A DNA stretch of 46,224 nt from an uncultured Oscillospiraceae bacterium (GTDB lineage Bacteria; Bacillota; Clostridia; Oscillospirales; Oscillospiraceae), in the NCBI GenBank assembly GCA_910578575.1, contig CAJTQP010000013.1:1-46224 (forward strand), read 5' to 3'. The notes beneath the pieces were generated by a model, which did no database searches, was not told where the DNA came from, and saw only the letters and a list, made by a program, of their open reading frames with translations. This document shows positions 1 through 8,631 of this stretch, piece after piece (within the stretch, counting starts at the first letter, position 1; each line of letters opens with the position of its first letter). The position numbers and the translations under genes are program-made.

Positions 1-462
1 AGAGGAAACGTACCCAAGCGGGAAGTTTTGCCCGATCCTATGTACCGTTCCGTGCTGGTAACTAAGCTGATCAACAGCATCATGCTGGACGGCAAAAAGG
101 GTGTTGCACAGAAGGTCGTCTACGGTGCCTTTGACATCGTCAAAGAGCAGACCGGGAAGGACCCCATCGAAGTGTTCACCACTGCCATGGAAAACATCAT
201 GCCGTCCCTGGAAGTTAAGGCCCGCCGCGTGGGCGGCGCCACCTATCAGGTCCCCATGGAGGTTCGCCCGGAGCGCCGCCAGACCTTGGGTCTGCGCTGG
301 CTCACCACTTACAGCCGTAAGCGCAGCGAACGCACCATGAAGGAGCGCCTGGCAGGGGAATTGATGGACGCCGCCAATAACCTCGGCAGCGCCGTGAAAA
401 AGCGCGAAGAGACCCACAAGATGGCCGAGTCCAACAAGGCTTTCGCTCACTTCCGCTGGTAA
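1..462 (+). CDS. rpsG: Ribosomal protein S7 (5' end outside window)
   Basis: This is the small-subunit protein that nucleates assembly of the 16S rRNA head domain and contacts tRNA at the E site. The reading frame is open from base 1 (RGNVPKREVLPDPMYRSVL) and ends in the C-terminal SNKAFAHFRW typical of S7. The family is usually 156 aa, and 153 residues are visible, so only about three codons (Met-Pro-Arg or similar) lie outside the window. The gene sits 15 bases before fusA in the order rpsL-rpsG-fusA-tuf of the str operon. Its promoter must lie upstream of the window. Internal codons could be mistaken for starts, but the conserved N-terminus continues to the edge. Confidence 0.97.
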   Translation, partial: RGNVPKREVLPDPMYRSVLVTKLINSIMLDGKKGVAQKVVYGAFDIVKEQTGKDPIEVFTTAMENIMPSLEVKARRVGGATYQVPMEVRPERRQTLGLRWLTTYSRKRSERTMKERLAGELMDAANNLGSAVKKREETHKMAESNKAFAHFRW

Positions 463-477
463 CCGGGAGGAAAGAGA

Positions 478-2580
478 ATGTCGCGTAAAGTTACCCTGGA
501 AAACACAAGAAACATCGGCATCATGGCCCACATCGATGCCGGTAAGACAACCACCACCGAGCGCATCCTGTACTACACCGGCGTCAACTATAAGATCGGT
601 GAGACCCATGACGGCACCGCCACCATGGACTGGATGGCCCAGGAGCAGGAGAGAGGCATCACCATCACCTCCGCTGCTACCACATGCTACTGGACCGGAA
701 CTGCCAACCAGTTCCCCCAGACCCGCATCAACATCATCGACACACCAGGCCACGTGGACTTCACCGTGGAGGTGGAGCGCTCCCTGCGGGTGCTGGACGG
801 CAGTGTGACCGTCATGTGCGCCAAGGGCGGCGTGGAGCCCCAGTCTGAGACCGTTTGGCGTCAGGCCGACCACTATCAGGTTCCCCGGATGATCTATGTC
901 AACAAGATGGACATCATGGGTGCGGACTTCTACAACGTCCTGGAGATGATCCACGACCGCCTCAAGTGCAACGCCGTGCCCATCCAGCTCCCCATCGGCA
1001 GCGAGGATACCTTTAAGGGCATCATCGACCTGGTGGAGATGAAGGCCGACGTGTACTATGACGACGTGGGCAAGGACATGCGTGTGGAGGAGATCCCTGA
1101 GGACATGATGGACCTGGCCCAGGAGTACCGCACCAAGCTCATCGACGCCTGCGCGGACCTGGACGAGGAGCTGATGATGCTGGCTCTGGAAGAGCAGCCC
1201 ATCCCCACGGAAATGATCCGCGGCGCCATCCGTCAGGGCACCCTGGCCAACAAGCTGGTCCCCGTGGTCTGCGGTACCTCTTACCGCAACAAGGGTGTGC
1301 AGAAGCTGCTGGACGCCATCGTGGACTATATGCCCTCCCCCCTGGACATCCCCGCCATCAAGGGCGTGGACCCGGACAGCGGCGATGAGGACGAGCGTCC
1401 CGCAGACGACAGCGCCCCCTTCTCCGCCCTGGCCTTCAAGATCGCGGCAGACCCCTACGTGGGCCGTCTGTCCTTCATCCGGGTGTATTCCGGCCAGTTG
1501 AACACCGGTACCTCCGTGCTCAACTCCACCAAGCACCAGCGGGAGCGGGTAGGCCGCATTTTGCAGATGCACGCCAACCACCGGGAGGACATCGAGACCG
1601 TCTACTCCGGCGACATCGCCGCTGTGGTGGGCCTGAAGAACTCCACCACCGGTGATACCCTGTGCGATGAGAAGCACCCCATCATTCTGGAGTCCATGGA
1701 GTTCCCCGAACCCGTCATCCGGGTGGCCATCGAGCCCAAGACCAAAGCCGGTCAGGAGAAGATGGGCGTGGCCCTGATGAAGCTGGCGGAAGAGGACCCC
1801 ACCTTCAAGACCTACACCGACGAGGAGACAGGCCAGACCATCATCGCCGGTATGGGCGAGCTCCACTTGGAGATCATCGTGGACCGTCTGCTGCGTGAGT
1901 ACAAGGTGGAAGCCAACGTAGGCGCACCCCAGGTGGCCTATAAGGAGACCGTCAAGCGCAGCGTGGAGCAGGACACCAAATACGCCCGCCAGTCCGGCGG
2001 TAAGGGCCAGTACGGTCACGTGAAGATCCGTGTGGAGCCCAACGAGTCCGGCAAGGGCTATGAGTTCGTCAACGAGATCGTGGGCGGCGCCATCCCCAAG
2101 GAGTATATCCCCGCGGTGGACGCGGGCATCCAGGGGGCCATGCAGGCCGGCGTCATGGCCGGGTATCCTGTGGTGGACGTGAAGGTCACCCTCTACGATG
2201 GTTCCTTCCACGAGGTGGACTCCTCCGAGATGGCCTTTAAGATCGCCGGTTCCATGGCCTTCAAGGAGGCCTGCCGGAAGGCCAATGCCTGCCTGCTGGA
2301 GCCCATCATGAAGGTCTCCGTCATCGTGCCAGAGGATTATATGGGCGACGTTATGGGCGATTTGAACTCCCGCCGTGGTCAGATCCAGGGCATGGAGGCC
2401 CGCCCCGGCGCCCAGCAGATCGACGCGCTGGTCCCCCTGTCCGAGATGTTCGGCTACGCCACCGACCTGCGCAGCCGCACCCAGGGTCGTGGCCAGTATG
2501 CCATGGAGCCCCACAGCTATGTGGAGATCCCCAAGTCTATCACGGACAAGATCGTGGCCACCCGCGGCGAGGGGAACTGA
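478..2580 (+). CDS. fusA: Elongation factor G
   Basis: EF-G is the GTPase that moves tRNA and mRNA through the ribosome after peptide bond formation and splits ribosomes with RRF. At 700 aa it has the family's normal length. The visible G motifs are AHIDAGKT (17-24), RGIT (59-62), DTPGH (88-92) and NKMD (142-145). Domains II to V follow, with the usual GGKGQYGHV segment in domain IV and a PRSRTQGRGQY-like stretch (LRSRTQGRGQYAM) near the C-terminus. The ATG is preceded by GGGAGG with good spacing and lies 15 bases after rpsG, so the two are cotranscribed. Codon use is strongly biased, as expected for a highly expressed gene. The Tet(M)-like fusion at 36749-39346 is a distant paralogue. Confidence 0.98.
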   Translation: MSRKVTLENTRNIGIMAHIDAGKTTTTERILYYTGVNYKIGETHDGTATMDWMAQEQERGITITSAATTCYWTGTANQFPQTRINIIDTPGHVDFTVEVERSLRVLDGSVTVMCAKGGVEPQSETVWRQADHYQVPRMIYVNKMDIMGADFYNVLEMIHDRLKCNAVPIQLPIGSEDTFKGIIDLVEMKADVYYDDVGKDMRVEEIPEDMMDLAQEYRTKLIDACADLDEELMMLALEEQPIPTEMIRGAIRQGTLANKLVPVVCGTSYRNKGVQKLLDAIVDYMPSPLDIPAIKGVDPDSGDEDERPADDSAPFSALAFKIAADPYVGRLSFIRVYSGQLNTGTSVLNSTKHQRERVGRILQMHANHREDIETVYSGDIAAVVGLKNSTTGDTLCDEKHPIILESMEFPEPVIRVAIEPKTKAGQEKMGVALMKLAEEDPTFKTYTDEETGQTIIAGMGELHLEIIVDRLLREYKVEANVGAPQVAYKETVKRSVEQDTKYARQSGGKGQYGHVKIRVEPNESGKGYEFVNEIVGGAIPKEYIPAVDAGIQGAMQAGVMAGYPVVDVKVTLYDGSFHEVDSSEMAFKIAGSMAFKEACRKANACLLEPIMKVSVIVPEDYMGDVMGDLNSRRGQIQGMEARPGAQQIDALVPLSEMFGYATDLRSRTQGRGQYAMEPHSYVEIPKSITDKIVATRGEGN

Positions 2581-2695
2581 GCCGCCCCGGCAGGGAAAAC
2601 CCTGCAACCACGATAAAACCTTAAAATTCGATGCTTTTTCGAGAGGAAAAAGTATCCGGGAGGTGAAATTACAGGGGGAAAATTGTGATTTCCCG

Positions 2696-2724
2696 TTGTA
2701 ATTTCTCTCCATATCCTGTAGAAT
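2696..2724 (+). promoter_or_regulatory. Sigma-A promoter of tuf
   Basis: TTGTAA (2696-2701) and TAGAAT (2719-2724) are separated by exactly 17 bases, about 60 bases before the tuf start. The fusA-tuf gap (2581-2782) also holds a small GCAGGG-AAAA-CCCTGC hairpin (2590-2605) and a second imperfect hairpin around 2632-2656. Neither has the T-run of a strong terminator, so tuf probably has its own promoter plus read-through from the str operon. Confidence 0.7.
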
Positions 2725-2782
2725 ATGAGACACAACAGGACGTACTTTGGCTTTTACAACGATTCTGAGGAGGATTATTATT

Positions 2783-3985
<1,203 letters not shown>

Positions 3986-4157
3986 AAAGAAGCGTGGAGC
4001 CGTCGTGAGCAGCGGGCTAAGCTCCGGAGTGCAGGAGCTTAGAACCGCGCCATGAACACACCCGCCCGCAGGCGGGCGATTCGGAGGCCAACCGCCGCGT
4101 AGCGGCGGCTCTTAGGCCGGAGATGGCGGAGCGTGACAGACCTTATACGCACCACCA
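3986..4157 (+). ncRNA. Structured tuf 3' untranslated region, possible RNA element
   Basis: These 172 bases between the tuf stop and the terminator contain three perfect inverted repeats. CTAAGCTCC (4017-4025) pairs with GGAGCTTAG (4034-4042). CGCCCGC (4063-4069) pairs with GCGGGCG (4072-4078) over a two-base gap. CCGCCGC (4092-4098) pairs with GCGGCGG (4102-4108) over GTA. No convincing reading frame with a ribosome-binding site covers the stretch. It could be a folded 3' UTR, a processed small RNA or a copy of a dispersed palindromic repeat. I do not recognise a named RNA family, and no second copy is visible in this window. Confidence 0.4.
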
Positions 4158-4191
4158 GGAGGGCAAAGCCACGGCTTTGCCCTCCTTTTTT
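4158..4191 (+). terminator. Intrinsic terminator after tuf
   Basis: A perfect 13-base inverted repeat (4158-4170 with 4173-4185) is followed directly by six T residues. The two central bases are too few for a loop, so the innermost pairs will open. It ends the str/tuf transcription unit. Confidence 0.88.
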
Positions 4192-4235
4192 ACTACATGG
4201 TTGACCTAGGAGAATGAAAATACAAGGAGGTATTT

Positions 4236-5093
4236 ATGGAAACACCAGATACCGAAGCCCTAGGAGAAAGCGTAGAAACCGCGGTACGAAACCTCACCGG
4301 CCACGGCTGGGAGGGGGCCTTAAAACTCCTCCTCACTGCCCTGGTGCTGCTGCTGGTGTGCCTGGTGGCCAAGCGCATCATCCTGCGGCTCCTAGACCGG
4401 GGCTTGGACCGGGGGCACATTGAAAAAAGCTTCCACGCCTTCATCCGCTCCGCAATGAATATCCTGCTGTGGTTCATCACCATCCTGCTCGTGGCCCAGT
4501 CTCTGGGAGTGAATGCCACCTCCTTGGTGGCCCTGCTGAGTATCGCCGGCTTGGCGGTGTCCCTGTCGGTGAAGGACAGCCTGTCCAACCTGGCGGGGGG
4601 CCTGACCATCCTCAGCTCCCAACCCTTTAAGGTGGGGGACTATGTGGAGATCGGGGACACAGCGGGGACTGTTTTGGAGATCGGCATGGTCCACACCAAG
4701 CTGAACACCACCGACAACTGCCGCCTGGTGCTGCCCAACAGCACCGTAGCTTCCGCCCAGGTGCGCAATTACTCCACCGAGCCCCAGCGCCGGGTGGACC
4801 TGACCGTGGGCGCGGACTACAGCGCATCGGTGGAGCAGGTGAAGGCCACCCTGATGGAGCTCATGGAGGCCCACGAAAAGGTTCTGCCGGACCCGGCCCC
4901 CTTTGCCCGGCTGAGCAATTACGGGGATAGCGCCATCGAGTATACGATTCGCGCTTGGTGCCTGACGGAGGACTATTGGGATGTGTATTACGACCTGCTG
5001 GAGGCCATCAAGTCCGCCTTCGACGCCCAGGGCATCGGCATCCCCTATCCCCAGATGGATGTGCATTGGAATAGAAGTGGAGAGGAAGGATGA
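4236..5093 (+). CDS. mscS: Small-conductance mechanosensitive channel (MscS family)
   Basis: This inner-membrane channel opens under membrane tension and releases solutes during osmotic down-shock. The product is 285 aa, the usual minimal MscS size. Three membrane segments lie near residues 28-48, 69-90 and 96-122. The third is the glycine/alanine-rich pore helix (SIAGLAVSLSVKDSLSNLAGG) and runs into the beta domain (PFKVGDYVEIGDTAGTVLEIG), which is diagnostic of the family. A strong AAGGAGG precedes the ATG. The stop overlaps the start of the next gene by four bases, so translation of the two is probably coupled. A channel for other ions within the same family cannot be excluded. Confidence 0.93.
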   Translation: METPDTEALGESVETAVRNLTGHGWEGALKLLLTALVLLLVCLVAKRIILRLLDRGLDRGHIEKSFHAFIRSAMNILLWFITILLVAQSLGVNATSLVALLSIAGLAVSLSVKDSLSNLAGGLTILSSQPFKVGDYVEIGDTAGTVLEIGMVHTKLNTTDNCRLVLPNSTVASAQVRNYSTEPQRRVDLTVGADYSASVEQVKATLMELMEAHEKVLPDPAPFARLSNYGDSAIEYTIRAWCLTEDYWDVYYDLLEAIKSAFDAQGIGIPYPQMDVHWNRSGEEG

Positions 5094-6382
5094 TGAGAAT
5101 CAAACGGATCGCTCTGGCGGTGGTCCTCATTTTGGCGATATGCGTCGGGGGCGTATTCCTCTTTTTCCAGCAGCAGAACCAGAAAAGCCAGAATATCCTT
5201 TCCCTGTCTGTGGAGCAAAAGCTGTCTGACTTTGATACGCTGTGGGAAATTTTGGAGGACTCCTACCCCTTTTGGAGGGAAGTGGAGCAGGCGGGAATCG
5301 ACAAAGAAGCCGTCTATAGCAGATATCGGGCGGAAATCCCAGAGACCAAAACGGATATTGCGTATTTTAAGCACATCTCCTACTTTTTGAAGGAATTTGA
5401 TGGGCTAGGTCATCTGTCTGTTTTGGACGGGTATCTATATGGCCTGTATATGGATACGATAGCGGAAAGCGATTCTCTTCTGTCGCCCCAGGAACAACAA
5501 AGGGTAGTGCTACTTCGTGAGGTGTTGGAAAACCCCGTAAGTCAAGCTACCTACCGCCTGTTGGACCAAAGCCACGAGGGCTTTCGCAGCACCATTGGAT
5601 TGAAGGAAGAATACGAAGCGCAAAATCAAGATGAGGAAAAGGAGACGCCAAGCGCGCCAATCGTTACGAAAATCGACGGGGATGGAAAGACCGCGTATCT
5701 AAAAATCGGTAGCTTTGCGTTGGAAAATTACCAGGAGGACAAACGGGCTTTGGAGGATTTCTTCCTGCAAATCGAAAACGTCCCTGACTTGATCCTTGAT
5801 TTGAGAGGGAATCGCGGCGGCAGCGATTTGTATTGGGAGGAACTTCTTGTGAGGCCCAATGCCAAGGAGCGTTTGACGTCGGAACGGTATTTTCTCTTCC
5901 GCGACAGCGAGTTGGTAAGCGGTTACGCTTCCGCCCTGGGAATTGCCGCGCGGGAAATCAACGCGCTGCCGGAGGCCCTGTTGGCGCAATACGGGGATGG
6001 ATTCCCCCAGTACACAGTGGATGTCAAAGAATTTGCGCCGGGGGAACGGCCATATCCCGGCAGGATATGGGTCCTGGTGGACGAGCAGGTATATTCCGCT
6101 GCGGAGAATTTCGTGGCTTTTTGTAAAAATACAGGCTTTGCCGCCTTGGTGGGGACGCCCACCGGCGGGGACGGCGGGATCGCGGACCCGGTGCTGGTAT
6201 CCCTGCCCAACAGCGGCCTGATCGTCCGCTTTAGTGTGTTCTATGGACTGAATGCGGATGGAAGCGGGAATGAGGCGAAAGGGACGGAGCCCGACCATGT
6301 GGTCACTGGCGACCAGGATGCCTTGGAGGTATGTAAGCGCCTCATTGGGCAGGATTCGGCCTTTGCTTCCGCCGGGGCATAA
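5090..6382 (+). CDS. Membrane-anchored S41-family peptidase-like protein
   Basis: A 430-aa protein with an N-terminal signal anchor (residues 4-26) and an extracytoplasmic S41 (tail-specific protease/IRBP-like) domain. The core motifs are LILDLRGNRGGSD (235-245), VYSAAEN with the likely nucleophile Ser336, and GTPTGGDGG (355-363). The catalytic Lys of Ctp proteases lies 25 residues after the Ser, but here that position is Asp361. A GHLS motif around His108 resembles the S41 branch that uses a His-containing tetrad. No PDZ domain is evident. The gene overlaps mscS by four bases. Its codons are richer in A and T than those of its neighbours (many AAA, GAT, TTT, ATT), which may mark acquisition by transfer. 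Substrate unknown; it may be an inactive or non-proteolytic hydrolase. Confidence 0.75.
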   Translation: MMRIKRIALAVVLILAICVGGVFLFFQQQNQKSQNILSLSVEQKLSDFDTLWEILEDSYPFWREVEQAGIDKEAVYSRYRAEIPETKTDIAYFKHISYFLKEFDGLGHLSVLDGYLYGLYMDTIAESDSLLSPQEQQRVVLLREVLENPVSQATYRLLDQSHEGFRSTIGLKEEYEAQNQDEEKETPSAPIVTKIDGDGKTAYLKIGSFALENYQEDKRALEDFFLQIENVPDLILDLRGNRGGSDLYWEELLVRPNAKERLTSERYFLFRDSELVSGYASALGIAAREINALPEALLAQYGDGFPQYTVDVKEFAPGERPYPGRIWVLVDEQVYSAAENFVAFCKNTGFAALVGTPTGGDGGIADPVLVSLPNSGLIVRFSVFYGLNADGSGNEAKGTEPDHVVTGDQDALEVCKRLIGQDSAFASAGA

Positions 6383-6405
6383 GGGAGCGAATGTGGAGTC
6401 CAGTC

Positions 6406-6435
6406 TTGACAAACATACCGACGGTATGTTAAAAT
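6406..6435 (+). promoter_or_regulatory. Promoter of the TetR efflux cassette
   Basis: A consensus TTGACA (6406-6411) and TAAAAT (6430-6435) are separated by 18 bases. The first operator palindrome (6413-6429) fills the spacer almost exactly, so a bound repressor would block RNA polymerase. Confidence 0.85.
6413..6429. promoter_or_regulatory. Operator O1 for the TetR regulator
   Basis: ACATACCGACGGTATGT is a perfect 17-base palindrome (8+1+8) lying between the -35 and -10 boxes. It shares the half-site CATACC/GGTATG with O2 and O3. Binding by the adjacent TetR protein is inferred from position and symmetry. Confidence 0.8.
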
Positions 6436-6441
6436 ACAAAG

Positions 6442-6456
6442 CATACCACTGGTATG
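6442..6456. promoter_or_regulatory. Operator O2 for the TetR regulator
   Basis: CATACCACTGGTATG is a perfect palindrome (7+1+7) at the predicted transcription start, 28 bases (nearly three helical turns) centre to centre from O1. Its last three bases are the only upstream in-frame ATG of the regulator gene, which bears on the choice of start codon. Confidence 0.78.
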
Positions 6457-7128
6457 TATAAGGAGGGAAGTGCCACGGCAAGAAATCGCCACCCGGAGGA
6501 GACGGTCAAGCGGATACTAGACGTTTCCGTCCGCTTGTTCATGGAAAAGGGCTATGAATACACCTCCATCCAGGACATCCTGGATCAGTTGGGGGGCCTG
6601 AGCAAGGGGGCCATTTACCATCACTTCAAGTCCAAGGAGGACATCCTGGTGGCGGTGGTGGAGCGGATGACTGCTGAGTCCAACCAGATGCTGGCAGAGA
6701 TTCGGGACCGGCCTGGCCTCACAGGGAAGGAGAAGCTCAGGACCATCTTCAAGTCCTCCATTTGCCGCCCAGTGCAGGACCAGATTTTTACGGTGGCCCC
6801 CAATTTCCAGGACAACGCCAAGCTGCTCTTTGCCCTCCTCCACGACACCATAGACGAGGCGGTCCCAAACTATGTGATGCCCATTATTCAACAGGGGATC
6901 GCTGACGGGTCCATCCAGACGGACTACCCCAAGGCCCTGGCGGAGCTGATCCTGCTGGCGGCCAATGTGTGGATAAACCCCATGATCTTCGACAGCACGG
7001 AAGAGGAGACTTTGGAAAAGTTCATGGTGTTCACCCAGATGATGGAGGGCTTTGGCCTGGATATCATGGACCAGGAGCTGCTGGACCGTATCCAAACCCT
7101 TACCGCCCTGTACCAACAGAACAAGTGA
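6454..7128 (+). CDS. TetR/AcrR-family transcriptional repressor
   Basis: A 224-aa (or 217-aa) regulator. The N-terminal helix-turn-helix is typical (TVKRILDVSVRLFMEKGYEYTSIQDILDQLGGLSKGAIYHHFKSKEDIL with the YHHF recognition helix), followed by a ligand-binding C-terminal half. It heads an ABC/MFS efflux cassette and is flanked by three matching palindromes, so autoregulation and control of the exporters is the natural reading. The start is odd. The in-frame ATG at 6454 lies inside operator O2 and has no ribosome-binding site. A clear AAGGAGG (6460-6466) is spaced 8 bases from an in-frame ACG at 6475, which would give the family-like N-terminus (M)ARNRHPEETV. Either an ACG start is used or the ATG works inefficiently. 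Inducer unknown. Confidence 0.88.
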   Translation: MYKEGSATARNRHPEETVKRILDVSVRLFMEKGYEYTSIQDILDQLGGLSKGAIYHHFKSKEDILVAVVERMTAESNQMLAEIRDRPGLTGKEKLRTIFKSSICRPVQDQIFTVAPNFQDNAKLLFALLHDTIDEAVPNYVMPIIQQGIADGSIQTDYPKALAELILLAANVWINPMIFDSTEEETLEKFMVFTQMMEGFGLDIMDQELLDRIQTLTALYQQNK

Positions 7129-7164
7129 AATATACCTGCCCTGAACCAAGGGCAGATATATTTT
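7128..7164 (+). terminator. Hairpin terminator after the TetR gene
   Basis: AAATATA-C-CTGCCCT (7128-7142) pairs with AGGGCAG-A-TATATTT (7149-7163) with one mismatch and a six-base loop, ending in TTTT. It starts at the last base of the stop codon. It would separate the repressor transcript from the exporter genes, which then need the O3-controlled promoter or read-through. Confidence 0.7.
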
Positions 7165-7173
7165 AGAACAATA

Positions 7174-7192
7174 CATACCGTCGGACGGTATG
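7174..7192. promoter_or_regulatory. Operator O3 before the ABC transporter genes
   Basis: CATACCGTCGGACGGTATG is a perfect 19-base palindrome with the same outer half-sites as O1 and O2. Its half-sites are seven bases apart instead of three. It lies 14 bases before the ABC ATPase start and just before that gene's ribosome-binding site, so repressor bound here would block exporter transcription. I cannot assign a convincing -35/-10 pair to this unit. Confidence 0.75.
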
Positions 7193-7205
7193 GAAAGGAG
7201 TCAAG

Positions 7206-7916
7206 ATGGAAACGATCCTAAAAGTGAACGGTGTGGAAAAACACTACGGCCCAGTGCAGGTGCTTCGGCAGTGCAGCTTAGAAATCCAAGCAGGGGAGAT
7301 TTACGGTCTGCTGGGGGTGAACGGCGCGGGCAAGACCACCCTGATGAAGTTGATCCTGGGCCTGCAAAAGCTGGACGGGGGCAGTATCTTTGTCCTGGGT
7401 CAGGAAGTCCGGGACGGTACCGCCTACTTGGCCCAGGTGGGCAGCGTCATCGAGACCCCAAGCTTTTATGAGCACCTGACTGCCCAGGAACTGCTGGCCA
7501 TGCACCTGGCCTATCTGGGGCGGGCGGGGGACATTGCCGGGACCTTACAACGGGTGGGCCTGGGGGAGGAAAGACGGCCCATCCGTCAGTTTTCCCTGGG
7601 GATGAAACAGCGGCTGGGGCTGGCCCGCGCCATCCTCCACCGCCCCCGGCTCTTGCTCCTGGATGAGCCCCTCAACGGCCTGGACCCTGTGGGCATCCTG
7701 GATATGCGGACGGTGCTGGGGGAGCTGGCGGAGGAGGGGACGGCCATCCTCCTGTCCAGCCATATCGTGGGGGAGCTGCGGCACAGCGCCGGGCGTATCG
7801 GTGTTTTGGCTGGAGGTGTCATCCGCCAGGAGTTTTCTACGGCGGAGAAGATTGCAGAGTACGGGGACGGCTTTGAGGACTATGTGGTGGGACGAATGAG
7901 GGGAGAAACAACATGA
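7206..7916 (+). CDS. ABC transporter ATP-binding protein (ABC-2/BcrA-like)
   Basis: This 236-aa ATPase powers the membrane protein encoded next. Walker A is GVNGAGKTT (37-45). The signature is the FSLGMKQRLGLA variant typical of bacitracin/lantibiotic-type exporters, Walker B is LLLDEPLNGLDP and the H-loop is SSHI. The ATG follows AAAGGAG. Its last four bases overlap the permease start (ATGA), indicating coupled translation. The TetR regulator and operator O3 upstream suggest drug- or peptide-inducible expression. The substrate cannot be read from sequence; peptide antibiotic or lipophilic drug export is the usual role of this subfamily. Confidence 0.92.
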   Translation: METILKVNGVEKHYGPVQVLRQCSLEIQAGEIYGLLGVNGAGKTTLMKLILGLQKLDGGSIFVLGQEVRDGTAYLAQVGSVIETPSFYEHLTAQELLAMHLAYLGRAGDIAGTLQRVGLGEERRPIRQFSLGMKQRLGLARAILHRPRLLLLDEPLNGLDPVGILDMRTVLGELAEEGTAILLSSHIVGELRHSAGRIGVLAGGVIRQEFSTAEKIAEYGDGFEDYVVGRMRGETT

Positions 7917-8629
7917 TGTATTATCAACTGGAAAAACAAAAACTGCGGCCTGCCCCCTACCGTGGGGGGGTGCTGGGCATCTATCTCTCGGTACAATTCA
8001 TGGGAATTTTCTTCCTGTTCATCCCCAGGCTAGAGGAACTGCCCCCAGGACAAGTGGGGGACGTCATGTTCTACACTTGGAGTGGCCTGCTGGGGCTGAC
8101 CACTGCCTTATGCTTTTCCTGTTTCAGCGTATTCGCGGCCATTTTGGCGGCAAAGCTTGTGGTGGGGGAATATTGCGGGAACGGGGCAGGGGTCCTGCTG
8201 AGCTACCCCGTGGCGCGGCGGCGTATCCTAGGGGCGAAATGTGCGGTATGCTGCACCATGACCCTAAGTGCCGCGGCGCTGTGCAACGGCATGACCATGG
8301 GAGGCATGTACTTGGTCTCCCGCCTGTTCCAGACCCCGCCGCAGGTGGACATAACCTGTTTCCCTTTGGTGGTGGTGCTGGTGAGCCTGCTGGCGGGGGT
8401 GCTGTCCGCCGTGGCGGGATTGTTGGCCGCTGTGGTGGGGTGGAAGAAACGCTCCCCTGTGGCGGCGGTGGTGGGGGCACTGCTGCTGGTGTGTTGCACG
8501 GCCAATGGGATTCCCTTTGCCCCCCGCCATATCCTCTGGGTAATGCTGGGGATGGCCTGTGTGTTTCTCCTGGCCGCTACGCTGTTGTATCGGGTACTGG
8601 TTCGGGGGATTGAAGGGATGGAGGTTTGA
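7913..8629 (+). CDS. ABC-2 type transporter permease
   Basis: A 238-aa integral membrane protein with about six hydrophobic segments (residues roughly 20-40, 60-85, 105-130, 145-170, 180-200, 205-230), the layout of ABC-2 permeases that pair with BcrA-like ATPases. The start overlaps the ATPase stop by four bases and the stop is two bases before the MFS start codon. This supports one polycistronic message encoding both exporters. The sequence has no motif that reveals substrate. Confidence 0.85.
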   Translation: MMYYQLEKQKLRPAPYRGGVLGIYLSVQFMGIFFLFIPRLEELPPGQVGDVMFYTWSGLLGLTTALCFSCFSVFAAILAAKLVVGEYCGNGAGVLLSYPVARRRILGAKCAVCCTMTLSAAALCNGMTMGGMYLVSRLFQTPPQVDITCFPLVVVLVSLLAGVLSAVAGLLAAVVGWKKRSPVAAVVGALLLVCCTANGIPFAPRHILWVMLGMACVFLLAATLLYRVLVRGIEGMEV

Positions 8630-8631
8630 GG

